Shown: positions 19,101-27,354 of the stretch, piece after piece
Layout: each line of letters opens with the position of its first letter
Position numbering within the stretch: the stretch's first letter is position 1
NCBI GenBank assembly: GCA_023428245.1
Contig: JAEYYX010000127.1
Span: 1-31,883, forward strand
Reading direction: 5' to 3'
Length of the DNA: 31,883 nt
From: Pseudomonadota bacterium
GTDB taxonomy: Bacteria > Myxococcota_A > Polyangia > Polyangiales > Polyangiaceae
Notes under the pieces: model-generated
Database searches by the model: none
What the model saw: the letters and a program-made list of their open reading frames with translations, nothing else
Told to the model about the DNA's origin: nothing
Position numbers and translations under genes: made by a program

Positions 19101-19661
19101 CGACCGGAGCTCCTTGACGAGGCCAATCAAGTCAATCGAAAGCTGCCGCACGGCATCGTTTCGCAATGACTCGGGGAGCATCCCGAAGCAACGAGGTACA
19201 ATCTCTGCCACATCCGCACCTGCGGAACCCTCCGCCAACGCGAGCAGTCGCGCGAAGAAGCTCGATATTATGCTGCCTTCCTCTTGCACTAGGTGGATAG
19301 GAAGCCCTCCCTCTGCCACAAGCGTAAAGAGCCAGCGCTGCGTTTCGAGGACGACAACAGGCCGCCCCCAATAGTCGAGTCCCTGTTTGATGAAGGGACC
19401 CGGATTGTGGAGCTTAAACAGCAATTCATTGACCGGTCGCCAAGTCCACTCGCCCCGCTGGAGCTCGGTGCTGAGGATGCGAGATGCGGCCAGACAGAAT
19501 GCGGCGGCTACGTGTCGGTCTCGATGCCCACGCTCCAGCTCGTGGCGAACCGTGCGCACAAGCTCTGCATGCTGAGCTTCCGTGTGTCGGAAGGCATAGA
19601 GCGGCGAACCAACCGGCGCGAGTTGACGGATCTCGTTCAGCAGGGAGACGAGGGATCTCAT
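16179..19661 (-). CDS. druH: DruH-like protein, Druantia type III
   Basis: A 1160-residue protein with no motif I recognise. It contains no Walker box, no membrane segment and no nuclease signature. The first 300 residues look helical; the middle is beta-rich with many short strands; the end is helical and arginine-rich (FRRDVARAPILAAAISVYAL). It lies directly upstream of druE and overlaps it by 17 bases. Druantia type III consists of DruH (a large protein of unknown function) plus DruE, so the call rests on size, place and partner rather than on motifs. Its ATG overlaps the stop of a possible 37-residue reading frame as ATGA. The pair lies downstream of the second I-G operon on the same strand and could be read through from it. 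Confidence 0.72.
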   Translation of the reverse strand: MRSLVSLLNEIRQLAPVGSPLYAFRHTEAQHAELVRTVRHELERGHRDRHVAAAFCLAASRILSTELQRGEWTWRPVNELLFKLHNPGPFIKQGLDYWGRPVVVLETQRWLFTLVAEGGLPIHLVQEEGSIISSFFARLLALAEGSAGADVAEIVPRCFGMLPESLRNDAVRQLSIDLIGLVKELRSASDGQVDRIAFLDRERPEWRRRLPLLVDDTTSHKLLSGLLEAPKPTSALASTGIPVTTWLQRASLTSDEYSIAQGIELPSFVSRLGLSRQIGLDLGALPKRFTLNLVGLDGTMAPLATVTHAADDALFHLEANRRSIRLGQVSGPILLQASRQGAELGPAVRISQELGEMPWVFADDESEQELLSVGPCSTTRKSVLVAATDSTSVKALEDEVYDSAATLVGTLLEDERFLYRVHGKVRVRVGDELFTIRTDATHDEAFSVFTRGSRVALQSGLVWLGLPRFFVDESGGDRELSTSAISWRPKGSVGTWHAIDRDCVGDVQVRVKWQGQVIHRSNESILPRQFSFELKPDATSGRGSIRLRGVGQARVVSGPGSEHMSMRIATDGPGSLLLTCESRTERTDVPLRFIFGATEHTARLPFPGHFVGFVDAAGTPVKVGAHVDVARLHGIRARVVANGRAGDYVVWGRADKVPEVALAPLQRGPGGVAELSLGHVQQLVEALLSEGLDATAQLYIEAKGSVVRSAGRHQGIKVHWYGNRLWCHFAGSEQYDDEEPQSQRSAADVPIALRSPNDSDVPVRLFAHRLTDPAMAERDELPGTESGGWTFRTSGREPGPWIVTGWRGDALLCRPSLVLVPSPETKPSCNTGSDDAVGVGLGHAGKLPSPSPVYFLRDSIQPTPGCEAGEMAPSLEAIVQRRSRTERQALMRAAASRMAEDASDPDWDFAQGFLDSMKLFPADSYEFNRAIMEQPRVTALAMLRSAFLNRIDHLWTGFEQFHFLWVTFPVRAWIQAVRCYRDTAFPGVPEESRGPLLNLVLERCFSSREGTQYRSVIWDLCSRSIYGVPAPPNRIRFANGEQRRSIARLLAQTAMQEVEQQHSEDTYPQLPDTIELLGLEISRAVDALTPNVQMGFRRDVARAPILAAAISVYALQPTRGLVFEIRRTRDFDAKYFDSVYNDSLACLALDAVDKNHAHFN

Positions 19662-19771
19662 GACGGTGCTCCATCCAGTCGCGCCCGCTCGGAGGCTGCC
19701 AAAGATTTTCCAGGTTCAACTGCCGTGATTGCCATCCCAAATCCATCCTGCAATCGGTTGATGAACTCCAC
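19658..19771 (-). CDS. Possible 37-residue protein upstream of druH
   Basis: A GTG start at 19771 opens a short frame (MEFINRLQDGFG, then MAITAVEPGKSL and a charged end) whose TGA overlaps the druH ATG as ATGA. It lies in the same frame as the cas8-like B gene, just after two adjacent TGA stops, but the end of copy B already aligns with the end of copy A, so it is not a lost C-terminus. The ribosome site is weak. It could be a coupling leader peptide or a small Druantia partner. Coding is uncertain. Confidence 0.35.
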   Translation of the reverse strand: MEFINRLQDGFGMAITAVEPGKSLAASERARLDGAPS

Positions 19772-19780
19772 CGCTCGTCA

Positions 19781-20707
19781 TCACCACACCCCCTGAGATG
19801 GAGCGAAGGAAAGCTTCCCCTTCGCTCCAGAAATACGATCCGCACTAAATGCCGCGAAGACGCCTCGTTCGCGCTGCTCATTCGGCCGCCCTACGCTCGC
19901 CCATACCAGCGAGCGAACAGTGCGCAGCGTCGCTGGGATGTTCCATAGCATCCAGGAGATCGTTACTCGCTGGCGCGAACGCTTCGACGCGACCGTGATC
20001 GGGTGCTTGCTCGGAACAACTGGCAACAGTGCGAATGCGGGGATGGCGAGTGCCTGCGCACCAAGCTCGGTCGAAAAGTCGTCGGTCGTTGTCGGATTGG
20101 AGAGTCTAAGCGCGTAGAGCCGCTCGTCGGACGGATCGAGGCGAAGAGTAGGATTCCTGTTGCCGAGTTGAAGTCGGTCGCGAATCTGCTTGCCCTCACC
20201 CTTCTTGGGCAACTGGAACGAGTAAGTCCACGTCGAAAACAGAGCCTTCTCGATGTGCTCCGCTTCGACGAGCTTGAGCACGTCGCGCATGGACTGAACG
20301 AGGTTCTGATGACTTGCCCCGTTCGCAGCACACAACGTGGATTCGGATGGTTCTTCACCGACGACGCAGGCCAGGCCAGCGAGCAGATCGACTGCGGTCG
20401 GGACAACGCTTGCGAGTGCGATCGCCTCGTAGCTCGACCTCGTGAAGTCTGAGGGCTTGTTGATGTTCGCAAGGTTGCTATCGAGATACGGCTGCAGGGC
20501 TTTCAGCTTGGCGAGCAACACCTCTGCGAGATGCTCTCGGGCGACTGGGCTGTGCAGCACCGCCGTACCATCCTCCTGGAACGCGAGGCGCGGAGAAGCG
20601 CAGGAATTTTCACGCGCGTGTTCATCAAGCAAAGACAACGTGCCGATCGCCGTCAGAAAGCCCCAGAGATGCTGCCCGTCAATTCCGTAGAGGGTTAGTT
20701 GATTCAC
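19781..20707 (-). CDS. Small Cas8-like subunit of type I-G, copy B
   Basis: A 308-residue counterpart of the gene at 4668-5666. Its N-terminus (residues 4-26) reads LTLYGIDGQHLWGFLTAIG, the same pattern as copy A, and it ends at the matching point (LSFAPSQGVW). It probably takes the large-subunit place of the I-G effector. The start is GTG at 20707, overlapping the cas3-B stop as GTGA. It is the last gene of the four-gene operon B; unlike copy A it is followed by Druantia genes, not by cas4-cas1. The two copies are well diverged, so each probably fits its own module. The family name (Csb3, Csx17-like or 'Cas3-extension') is uncertain. Confidence 0.78.
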   Translation of the reverse strand: MNQLTLYGIDGQHLWGFLTAIGTLSLLDEHARENSCASPRLAFQEDGTAVLHSPVAREHLAEVLLAKLKALQPYLDSNLANINKPSDFTRSSYEAIALASVVPTAVDLLAGLACVVGEEPSESTLCAANGASHQNLVQSMRDVLKLVEAEHIEKALFSTWTYSFQLPKKGEGKQIRDRLQLGNRNPTLRLDPSDERLYALRLSNPTTTDDFSTELGAQALAIPAFALLPVVPSKHPITVASKRSRQRVTISWMLWNIPATLRTVRSLVWASVGRPNEQRERGVFAAFSADRISGAKGKLSFAPSQGVW

Positions 20708-23697
20708 GGTTTGGTTTGCTCCTCTTCGCTGGCGCGGTGATCGGCGAGGCGAAGGATCGCCTCGAGCCAGCAGAGCTCCTGCCAGCCATATTTCTCTACC
20801 AGGCCCCAGAACCGGTCGGCGATCGGGGAGTCGAGCTTGTGCAAGCCGTTGTTGGAAGGCGTCGCGGCGAAGTCAATCTTGCCGAACGTCTTGCTCTCAT
20901 GGTCGTCGAGCGACACGTCGACGGGGCTGGCGTCGATAAGGGCAGGCGCGAAGGGTCGACACTCCCCGTGGTGGCTGGCGACGAGGTGGAGCACGAGGTC
21001 GAGATCGGGGTCCTTCCCAGGGTCTACCTTCGTCAGGCGATACTTCAGCGCGTCCAATTGTCCGTGCAGCATCGCCACCGACTGGACGGCATGGAGATAT
21101 CCGCCACCGGGATAACCGCTCCGCAGCCGGGCGAGGCGGCGCTGCTCCTTCGCTCCCGGCGGCATCGTCGACTTCGCCCAGGGCGTCTCGTCCTTGAAGT
21201 ACTCGACCTCGCTCCCTCCTCGGAGCATCAGCTGAAAGCGCCGATCGGCCTTGCCGATGTCGTGGAGCCATGCGGCGAGGGCGACGTGTTCGGCGAGCCA
21301 CGCCCCGAGACCGCAGCGAGTTGCGTACTCGCGCGCGAAGATCTCGACGTCGGCGCTATGTACCGAGAGCGAGACCGCGCGTCCCGCGCAGAAGGAGTCG
21401 TCTCCATCCGTGGTGAGTTCCACGCCGTCCTCAAGCGTGTCCTCGGGCTGAAGTGCGCGCCGAAGGTCGGTGATGGGCACACGCTTCGCTTCGAGCACGG
21501 TCCACGAGGGCTCGCCGGGCACGACGAACGAACCGCGCCCAGTTGCGAGCCGCAGGGCCCACAAGCGCTTCCACGACGGCCAACCCATGTTCGAGGCGAG
21601 AGGAGCGAGCGCCGCCCTGGATTCCTCCATTTCGTCTACCGGCAGCGTAAGCCCGAGCTGCTCGACGATGAGCGGGTGCAGCCGAAGCACGGGGCGCGCG
21701 CGTCCGAACAGTCCCGCCTGCTCAGCCCGGTCGCTCACAACTTCGGTCGACGTGGCGTCGAAACAGCTACGGCGGATGCCGCCGTAGCTCGCAGGAACGA
21801 TGATCGTGTGCCCCGGCTTCAAGGTCGTCGTATCGACGATCTTGCTCTCGTCACCCTTCCATCGGAGCGCTCGTCGACCGGCGGATTCTTGCTCATCGCT
21901 GTCGTCTAGCAATGCTCCCTCTGTGTCACCAAGGTCTCGCACCGTCCGGTTCGCGAGCCAAGCCCGCGCGGCGATAAACGGGAGCGACATGGCTTCCAGG
22001 CTTGAAGGACGCACCGCTGCCACAATCGCCGTCGCAGCCTCGGCGTCGTCACGCAGGAGCAGTTGTTCCGTGAGGTCTGCGCGCCATACGACTTGCACAT
22101 CAGCCGGACCCGAAGCTGGCCCGTGCAGCCAGAGACTAACATCGGGGAGCTGGCTCGGCGCGGGCGAGGTTTGTGCCCAGAGGTCGAGGTAAGCCGGGAG
22201 CAGCGTTGGGGCGTTGGGCTTGGGCGCGAGCAAGTTCACCAGGTGGTCGGCGGTAGGAATATCAAGCGCGAGGACACCGAAATCGACTTGAGCTCTCCTA
22301 TGGATCTGCGCCTCGGCCTGCGTCTTCGCATGCCCACGGAGCTTCTTGGCTTCATCCTTGAGGATCTTCAGTTGGTCCTTCAGCTTTTTCGGGCGTTCCT
22401 TCTCCTGCTTCTTGAACCACTTGACTGTCTCGGTGATGGCCTTGCCGTAGACCGGGTCGTCTTTGACGGACTTGTCGTGGACGATCACGCCTTCGGCGTT
22501 GTTGTACTTTCCAAGGCGGTCTACGCGGCCGAAGCGTTGCCTTAGGCTGTCGAGGCTCGCTGCCTCGGTGACCAGCGCATCGAAGTCAAAGTCCGCGCCT
22601 GCCTCGATGCATTGCGTACCGACGATGACGCGCTTCGGACTATCATCGCTTCGTTCGCGGCCCGTCTGGACCGCAGGTCGCAGCTCGCGGAGCACGTCGT
22701 CGCGATCGAGCGGTCGCATGCGCCCCGTGAGCAGCGTGACGAGCGCGTCCTTGCCCACTACCTCGGTGAGCTGTCGTTCGATCACACCGGCGCTCTCCAG
22801 ACGGTTGACGACCACGGCGATGGTTCGATGCCGTTCGAGCAGGTCCTTTGCTTGATCGACGCAGGCCTTTTCCAGCGCGGTGCGATCGTCCACTTCGATG
22901 AGGCGCACGGGCTTGTTCGCGTGTAGGCGTGGTCCGAGCGGCGAGTCTGGCGTCTTCTCGTCATCGAGCAGCGCGAAGGTGGGCACCTGGCCGCCGCCCG
23001 GTGTGGCCGAGAGGAACGCGTGCGAGAAACGTGTCTTCACACCGTTCGGCGAGAATCGCGTGCGTAGGCGCGCCAGTTGTTCGAGGGTCTGTCGGAACGG
23101 ATTTGATAGATGCACTTCGTCGAGGAGGAGCAGCGTGTCGTTCGCAAGCAGGCCCGCGTGGACGGGTTTCATGCCCTGGCTCACTCCGTAGCCTTGCATC
23201 AGCATTCGTGAGCCGATCTGATCGACGGTCGACGCGATGACGAGCGGTTGGTCGGGCGAGCGCGCCCAGCCATCGTCCTTTGGCATGCCCCCGCGTAGCG
23301 TAAAGACGCCGAGCGGCTCTTCGCCGGTGCGGGTCAGGGAGCGCAATCGTTTTGCTACTTCGGCGACGACAGCATCGGTGCTCACTATCAACGCGCTCAG
23401 GAGCTTGCGGCCTCGCTCGGCGACCTGATCGACGACGATGCGGCGGTCCACGACCATCGCGATGCGCCTTGGGCACCATCGCTGCTCGTCGTCGTTCGTC
23501 GCGTCGAGCGCGAGCGCGAACAGCGCGACGTCGATGCACGTCGTCTTGCCCGCGCCGGTCGGAAGGTCGAGCACGAGCGGCCAGGCCTTATCCGCGACGA
23601 TCTTCTCGAGCAGGCGCTGTTGCCACGCGAAGGGCTGCTTGCCGCCATGCACGGCCGCGTGGAACGCGCCGAAGTCGGAGGTCGAGAGCGTCGTCAT
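20704..23697 (-). CDS. cas3: Cas3 helicase-nuclease, type I-G, copy B
   Basis: A 997-residue Cas3 with helicase then C-terminal HD domain, as in copy A. Walker A LPTGAGKT is at 45-52, DEVH at 193-196, SAT at 230-232 and the motif VI-like QRFGRVDRLG further on. The HD set H812-D813, H909-H910 and D986 is complete. The open frame runs up to 23835, but that part lies inside csb2-B in another frame; MTTLSTS (ATG 23697) overlaps the csb2-B stop as ATGA and is the natural start. A lysine-rich coiled-coil-like insert (EKERPKKLKDQLKILKDEA) follows the helicase core and is missing in copy A. It should degrade DNA marked by the module B complex. Confidence 0.96.
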   Translation of the reverse strand: MTTLSTSDFGAFHAAVHGGKQPFAWQQRLLEKIVADKAWPLVLDLPTGAGKTTCIDVALFALALDATNDDEQRWCPRRIAMVVDRRIVVDQVAERGRKLLSALIVSTDAVVAEVAKRLRSLTRTGEEPLGVFTLRGGMPKDDGWARSPDQPLVIASTVDQIGSRMLMQGYGVSQGMKPVHAGLLANDTLLLLDEVHLSNPFRQTLEQLARLRTRFSPNGVKTRFSHAFLSATPGGGQVPTFALLDDEKTPDSPLGPRLHANKPVRLIEVDDRTALEKACVDQAKDLLERHRTIAVVVNRLESAGVIERQLTEVVGKDALVTLLTGRMRPLDRDDVLRELRPAVQTGRERSDDSPKRVIVGTQCIEAGADFDFDALVTEAASLDSLRQRFGRVDRLGKYNNAEGVIVHDKSVKDDPVYGKAITETVKWFKKQEKERPKKLKDQLKILKDEAKKLRGHAKTQAEAQIHRRAQVDFGVLALDIPTADHLVNLLAPKPNAPTLLPAYLDLWAQTSPAPSQLPDVSLWLHGPASGPADVQVVWRADLTEQLLLRDDAEAATAIVAAVRPSSLEAMSLPFIAARAWLANRTVRDLGDTEGALLDDSDEQESAGRRALRWKGDESKIVDTTTLKPGHTIIVPASYGGIRRSCFDATSTEVVSDRAEQAGLFGRARPVLRLHPLIVEQLGLTLPVDEMEESRAALAPLASNMGWPSWKRLWALRLATGRGSFVVPGEPSWTVLEAKRVPITDLRRALQPEDTLEDGVELTTDGDDSFCAGRAVSLSVHSADVEIFAREYATRCGLGAWLAEHVALAAWLHDIGKADRRFQLMLRGGSEVEYFKDETPWAKSTMPPGAKEQRRLARLRSGYPGGGYLHAVQSVAMLHGQLDALKYRLTKVDPGKDPDLDLVLHLVASHHGECRPFAPALIDASPVDVSLDDHESKTFGKIDFAATPSNNGLHKLDSPIADRFWGLVEKYGWQELCWLEAILRLADHRASEEEQTKP

Positions 23698-25301
23698 CGC
23701 TCCTCCACCGGCAGGCAGAGCCCGAGGCCGAAATAGCGCCCCGCGCCGAGGAGCAGCGGACCTCTCACCGGCTCCGCGAACTGGATGTCGGCGTGTACAC
23801 GCACGCGCGGCGTCCGCCCGGGCCGCCCGGGCCAAGGCAGGAAGTCGCGAACGTGCTGGGCACCGGGAAGCAACGGCGCAAGGCAGACTTCAACCGAGAC
23901 AGGGCGGACCCCCACGACGTGCTGGCAGGCCTCCCTGATGCTCTGCTCCGCCTCTAGCGCCGCCTTTCGTGCGGTGCCGTCCTGGTTGCTGCGGAGGTTG
24001 CCGGGGTTCTTGTCGAGGGCGATCGGCGTGGCCGTGACGAAGCGCGCGGACGAGCGGGACCACCGTGCCGGGTCGAGGGCAGCCTTCGCGGACATCTCGA
24101 CGCGCCGGACATGGAACGGCGGCAATGTCCCGCCCGCGAGCGTCAAGTTGCCGCGTTCGTTCGCGCGTTCCTTCTCCCACTTCGCGACGAGGCGCAGCAG
24201 AATCTCGCGTTCGTTCTTTGGCAGCTCGCGAGGCAGTACCAGCGCGCAGCCCATGAGCGCGCCATCCGCGTGTTCGTGCTCGACGAACGGTAGTGGGACG
24301 AACGCGACGTGCGGCTGCTGCGTCGGGCCGTTCTCTGTGTGGCCCGAGAGCGCCGACGGCAGATTCTGATTGCCATGCACCTCGATGAGCGCACCGCGCA
24401 GCGCACGGGCGAGGTCAGTGGCGCGCGAAGCGACGGGGCGAGAGCCGCCAACGCGCTCGAAGATGACCCAGTCGTTCGAGGAGAACACGCTCGTAGCCTG
24501 CGGAGAGCGCATCGTGGCTGGGACCGCCGGTCCATACCGCTGTGGACGAGCGGGCAGCACGCGGCTCTGGACGCCCCGATGGTGCTCGAAGGCTCGGTCG
24601 AGGCGGTCGAGCTGGCCCGGCCCGACCACACGCAGGACGACGTCACCATCGTCGCTGGGGACGAGCGTCGGCAACAGATCGTGATCGACGATCATGCACC
24701 GCCCGAGCGACGAAGAATGGCCAAGTCGCGTCACGCGGGCACATAGGCGCGTGAGCGCTTCGCGATGACCCTTCGGGTCGGCCTTGGGCCAGATGAACGC
24801 GAAGGTCGGCGTCTCGGGCAGCGCGACGGGGAAGGTGCGTACCTGACGCATGCGTCGCTCCGGCATGAGCGCGGCGGCGGCCTTGAGCGCCTTGTCTGAG
24901 GGGTTGCCATCAATCGCGAGGGCTTCTCTCGTTGCCTTCTCGACCGCTGCCTGCGCCTTCCTCTGCGCTGCTGGCGTCGTGGCGGCAGCCAGCTTCTTCT
25001 CGGCGTCGCGGATCGCCTCATCACCACCGAGCGTGACATCGTTGACCGGAACGTAGACGTCCTGGACCTGGCGCCTACCGACCTTCGACTCGGGATCGAC
25101 GCGTAGCGACGGCGCGTCCTGCTGTTCGAGCCACAGGAGCGCGCCTCGTTCGTTGTTGTCCACGACGTCGTGATCGTGGAGCGCTGCGACCAGCGCGGAG
25201 AAAAAGCGCGCAGGATGAGGCGGCCACTCGGCGCGTCCTCGATCGTTGTGCGCGGTCGCAGCATAGCGACCCGTCAGGAGCTCGACCTCGATGGCGAACA
25301 T
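23694..25301 (-). CDS. csb2: Csb2 (Cas5-Cas6 fusion), copy B
   Basis: A 535-residue protein of the GSU0054 family, the signature of type I-G, fusing a Cas5-like part to a Cas6-like crRNA-processing part. The N-terminus has VELLTGRYAAT and WPPHPARFFSAL (26-37), shared with copy A; the middle has RLGHSSS; the end has the glycine-rich RNA-binding loop GAGRYFGLG (519-527). An alanine- and lysine-rich helical insert lies around residues 95-150. It should cut the repeat transcript and hold the crRNA 5' handle. The ATG shares one base with the csb1-B stop (TGATG), and the stop overlaps cas3-B. Its last codons (LPVEER) differ from the RGRE tail of csb2-A and of relic 26693-26749, so those relics do not derive from this copy. 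Confidence 0.93.
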   Translation of the reverse strand: MFAIEVELLTGRYAATAHNDRGRAEWPPHPARFFSALVAALHDHDVVDNNERGALLWLEQQDAPSLRVDPESKVGRRQVQDVYVPVNDVTLGGDEAIRDAEKKLAAATTPAAQRKAQAAVEKATREALAIDGNPSDKALKAAAALMPERRMRQVRTFPVALPETPTFAFIWPKADPKGHREALTRLCARVTRLGHSSSLGRCMIVDHDLLPTLVPSDDGDVVLRVVGPGQLDRLDRAFEHHRGVQSRVLPARPQRYGPAVPATMRSPQATSVFSSNDWVIFERVGGSRPVASRATDLARALRGALIEVHGNQNLPSALSGHTENGPTQQPHVAFVPLPFVEHEHADGALMGCALVLPRELPKNEREILLRLVAKWEKERANERGNLTLAGGTLPPFHVRRVEMSAKAALDPARWSRSSARFVTATPIALDKNPGNLRSNQDGTARKAALEAEQSIREACQHVVGVRPVSVEVCLAPLLPGAQHVRDFLPWPGRPGRTPRVRVHADIQFAEPVRGPLLLGAGRYFGLGLCLPVEER

Positions 25302-26539
25302 CAGTCGTCTCCGTCGTCAGCCCCAGCAGTCGCCAGCTCGCGGCTCTTCTTTACGAGGTCAGCGAGCTTCGCTGATGGCGTAAGCTCCGCGAGCGGCTCG
25401 CCAGCGGCCTTCTCAAACGTCACGCCATCGGGCAGTGCTGCAACGGCGTCGGTGTAAAGCTTGATCGCTCCTGCGAGGTCCAGCACCAGGTCGGTCGTGG
25501 TGCCGTCTCGACCGACCGCTTCCAGCTTCAGCGCGGAGCCTTTCTTGGGGACCAGCAGGCATCGCGAACGAAGATCGTGACCGCGGCTCTCCGACGCGAG
25601 GACGGCGAGGAGCCCGAGCGCAGCAAGCACCGTTTGGGCCTCGGTCGCACCCTTCGCGAAGCCGAGACGTCGCAGCGACGCGAGCGAGAGAACGACGGTG
25701 TGCTTCGCCTCGTCGATGGTCACACCGCCAGCGACCGAGTCGATGCTGGGGGCAATGTTGCCGAGCACGACAGCCGATGGCTTCCCTGCTTTTTTCTCCG
25801 AGCCGACTTTGATGGGTTCACCCTTGTCGTTTTTCTCAGCTTTCTCAGGATCTGCAGTCCACATCTCATCGCGATCGCTCGCTTTGTAGAGCGGGTAGTC
25901 CAGCTTGCCGGTGGTGACGGAATCGATTCGACTAGAAGTCTTGGTTCCCCGAGCGGCGTTGATACCGACGATCTCCGAGACGAGCGCACGCTGGAACTTC
26001 ACACCGAGACCACCCTTTGGCCCCGTACTGTCCCACATGCCGAATACCAGCCCCGTCGGGCACACCTTGAAAAGAGCCGTCGCGTTCTTCGTGCTCGCGT
26101 CGGTGAATGATCTGCCGATCTCCGAGAGCCGGAAGAGCTGACCGTTTAGCAAGCTGTCACGCAGTAGGGCGTCCGCGATGCGGTGGGGGGCGGTGAGCGA
26201 GGTAACGCGGCCTACCTCAGGTGCCACCTCGGAAAAATCAACACTGACGACCGGAAGAGCGATCTTCTTGTCATCCCAGAGTGCCTGCAGAGCCTCTTCC
26301 ATACGGTTCGCTTGGCTTTGCACCGAGTCGATGAGGACGCACGTCACCTCCTGCCCTCCGATGCGACGAGTCTCAAACGCGTACTTGGCCCCGGGCTTCT
26401 TGTTCTTGTCGTCGACCGCATGAGTCGGTGGGAAAATCTTGTCTCCAGGACCGCCCGCTGGCTCCAATGTTCCTATTCCTCGAATAGCCACCACGTCGCC
26501 TTCGACGAGTTCTCTTAACGTTTTAAGATTCAATGACAT
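25301..26539 (-). CDS. csb1: Csb1 (Cas7-like backbone), copy B
   Basis: A 412-residue Csb1 (GSU0053 family), the subunit that coats the crRNA spacer in the I-G complex. It shares with copy A the blocks SQANRME (near 75-81), APHRIADALLRDSL (117-130), WDSTGPKGGLG (169-179), GTKTSSRID and DLRSRC. The ATG at 26539 has a purine-rich AAGAAAGAAGAAG stretch just upstream. It is the first gene of operon B, followed by csb2-B with a one-base overlap. Upstream (26540-26692) lies a short gap that should hold the promoter; I find there no match to the guide spacer seen near csb1-A. Confidence 0.94.
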   Translation of the reverse strand: MSLNLKTLRELVEGDVVAIRGIGTLEPAGGPGDKIFPPTHAVDDKNKKPGAKYAFETRRIGGQEVTCVLIDSVQSQANRMEEALQALWDDKKIALPVVSVDFSEVAPEVGRVTSLTAPHRIADALLRDSLLNGQLFRLSEIGRSFTDASTKNATALFKVCPTGLVFGMWDSTGPKGGLGVKFQRALVSEIVGINAARGTKTSSRIDSVTTGKLDYPLYKASDRDEMWTADPEKAEKNDKGEPIKVGSEKKAGKPSAVVLGNIAPSIDSVAGGVTIDEAKHTVVLSLASLRRLGFAKGATEAQTVLAALGLLAVLASESRGHDLRSRCLLVPKKGSALKLEAVGRDGTTTDLVLDLAGAIKLYTDAVAALPDGVTFEKAAGEPLAELTPSAKLADLVKKSRELATAGADDGDD

Positions 26540-26692
26540 CGACTTCTTCTTTCTTGCTCATGATCGCAGTTTCAACTGTTGGCTTGTGGCTTGCTTCCGT
26601 TGAAGGGATGAGGACCAGGTGCATTCCGCGAGGCCGCCGGATCGCCTCCCGTGGGCCTCTGTCCGAGTGGCCAGGCATGGACTCACCCCCCA
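26540..26692 (-). promoter_or_regulatory. Gap upstream of csb1-B
   Basis: This 153-base stretch separates the csb2 tail relic from csb1-B and is the probable promoter region of operon B. No clear -35/-10 pair is seen. A 56-codon frame runs through it, from the TGATG of the relic to 26523, overlapping the csb1-B start, but its composition looks random. Confidence 0.3.
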
Positions 26693-26749
26693 TCACTCCC
26701 GCCCCCGACAAAACCCCACCCCAAAATACCGCCCCGCTCCGATCAAAAC
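26693..26749 (-). pseudogene. csb2 3'-end relic, almost identical to csb2-A
   Basis: Read on the minus strand these 57 bases encode the last 18 residues of Csb2 and its stop (VLIGAGRYFGVGF then CRGRE). Only three bases differ from the end of csb2-A at 28563-28619, two of them silent. The match stops sharply just before the VLIGAG codons, and six bases past the stop (TGATGG) are also shared. No other csb2 sequence is attached. It follows the Fic gene and precedes operon B. Confidence 0.85.
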
Positions 26750-26784
26750 GTGCCGGGCACAAACAAAGAACCTCATCACCTCGT

Positions 26785-27354
26785 TCACGTCTCCTCCGCT
26801 TGCTCGAAGCGCTCTCGCCAAATCGTCATCAGTGGGCTCCAGTCGTTCTTGTCGGCAGCCCTCAGGGCCTCGATGTAGCGCTCGGTGGCGGCGCCTGGAT
26901 CCGGCGTGGGATCGACGTCTGGCAATTGAAACCGACGCGTCAGCCAGTCGATGAACAAGCGCGTGATGCGCCCGTTGAAGTCCAGAAACGGATGAATGCT
27001 GAGGAGTCTGCCTTCAGCAAAAGCAAGCGCCTCGAGGTAGGCGTCGTCAGGCTGGGGTGAGAGCGCCTGAAGACGAGCCTCGAGATCAAGGGCGTAGTTG
27101 CGCATATGCTGCGGCACCTCGAAGTACGGTGGCGGCACATGGTGCCCGATGACCACGTCCTTGCTGCGCCAGCGCCCTGCGAAATCAGGCATCAAATCGC
27201 CGCAGATGCGGCGACGCATTTTCAGCAGAAGCTCCTCGGCCAGATCGAAATGATCGAAGGCGCCATCGAAAGTGGCTTTCTGTGCAGCCTCGACGCGTCG
27301 TGCAAGATGTGGAGCAAGCTCGGCGTAGCTCAGTACACCAAGTTCGGTCGTCAG
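26785..27354 (-). CDS. Fic-domain toxin (probable AMP-transferase)
   Basis: A Fic protein of about 189 residues. The catalytic motif is HPFLDFNGRITR (121-132), with H121, F123, D125, N127, G128, R129 and R132 in the places expected for HxFx(D/E)GNGRxxR; the first glycine is replaced by phenylalanine. Upstream lie AGRWRSKDVVIG and HHVPPPYFEVP, also typical of the family. Fic enzymes attach AMP or another nucleotide to target hydroxyls. No inhibitory helix is found in the protein itself; it is supplied by the overlapping small gene. The frame is open to ATG 27558, but those first 68 codons lie over the antitoxin gene and look like its shadow. A CTG at 27354 overlapping the antitoxin TGA (CTGA) is the likely coupled start, with ATG 27558 or a TTG at 27504 as alternatives. 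Confidence 0.88.
   Translation of the reverse strand: MTTELGVLSYAELAPHLARRVEAAQKATFDGAFDHFDLAEELLLKMRRRICGDLMPDFAGRWRSKDVVIGHHVPPPYFEVPQHMRNYALDLEARLQALSPQPDDAYLEALAFAEGRLLSIHPFLDFNGRITRLFIDWLTRRFQLPDVDPTPDPGAATERYIEALRAADKNDWSPLMTIWRERFEQAEET

Noticed and set aside
20716..21909. A 397-codon plus-strand frame opposite cas3-B
   Set aside because: It is antisense to a well-supported gene with conserved motifs, a common effect of high GC content.
26523..26762. A 79-codon frame over the csb2 relic and the csb1-B start
   Set aside because: It reads the relic out of frame and has no protein-like features; a 56-codon version starting at 26693 is possible but unsupported.
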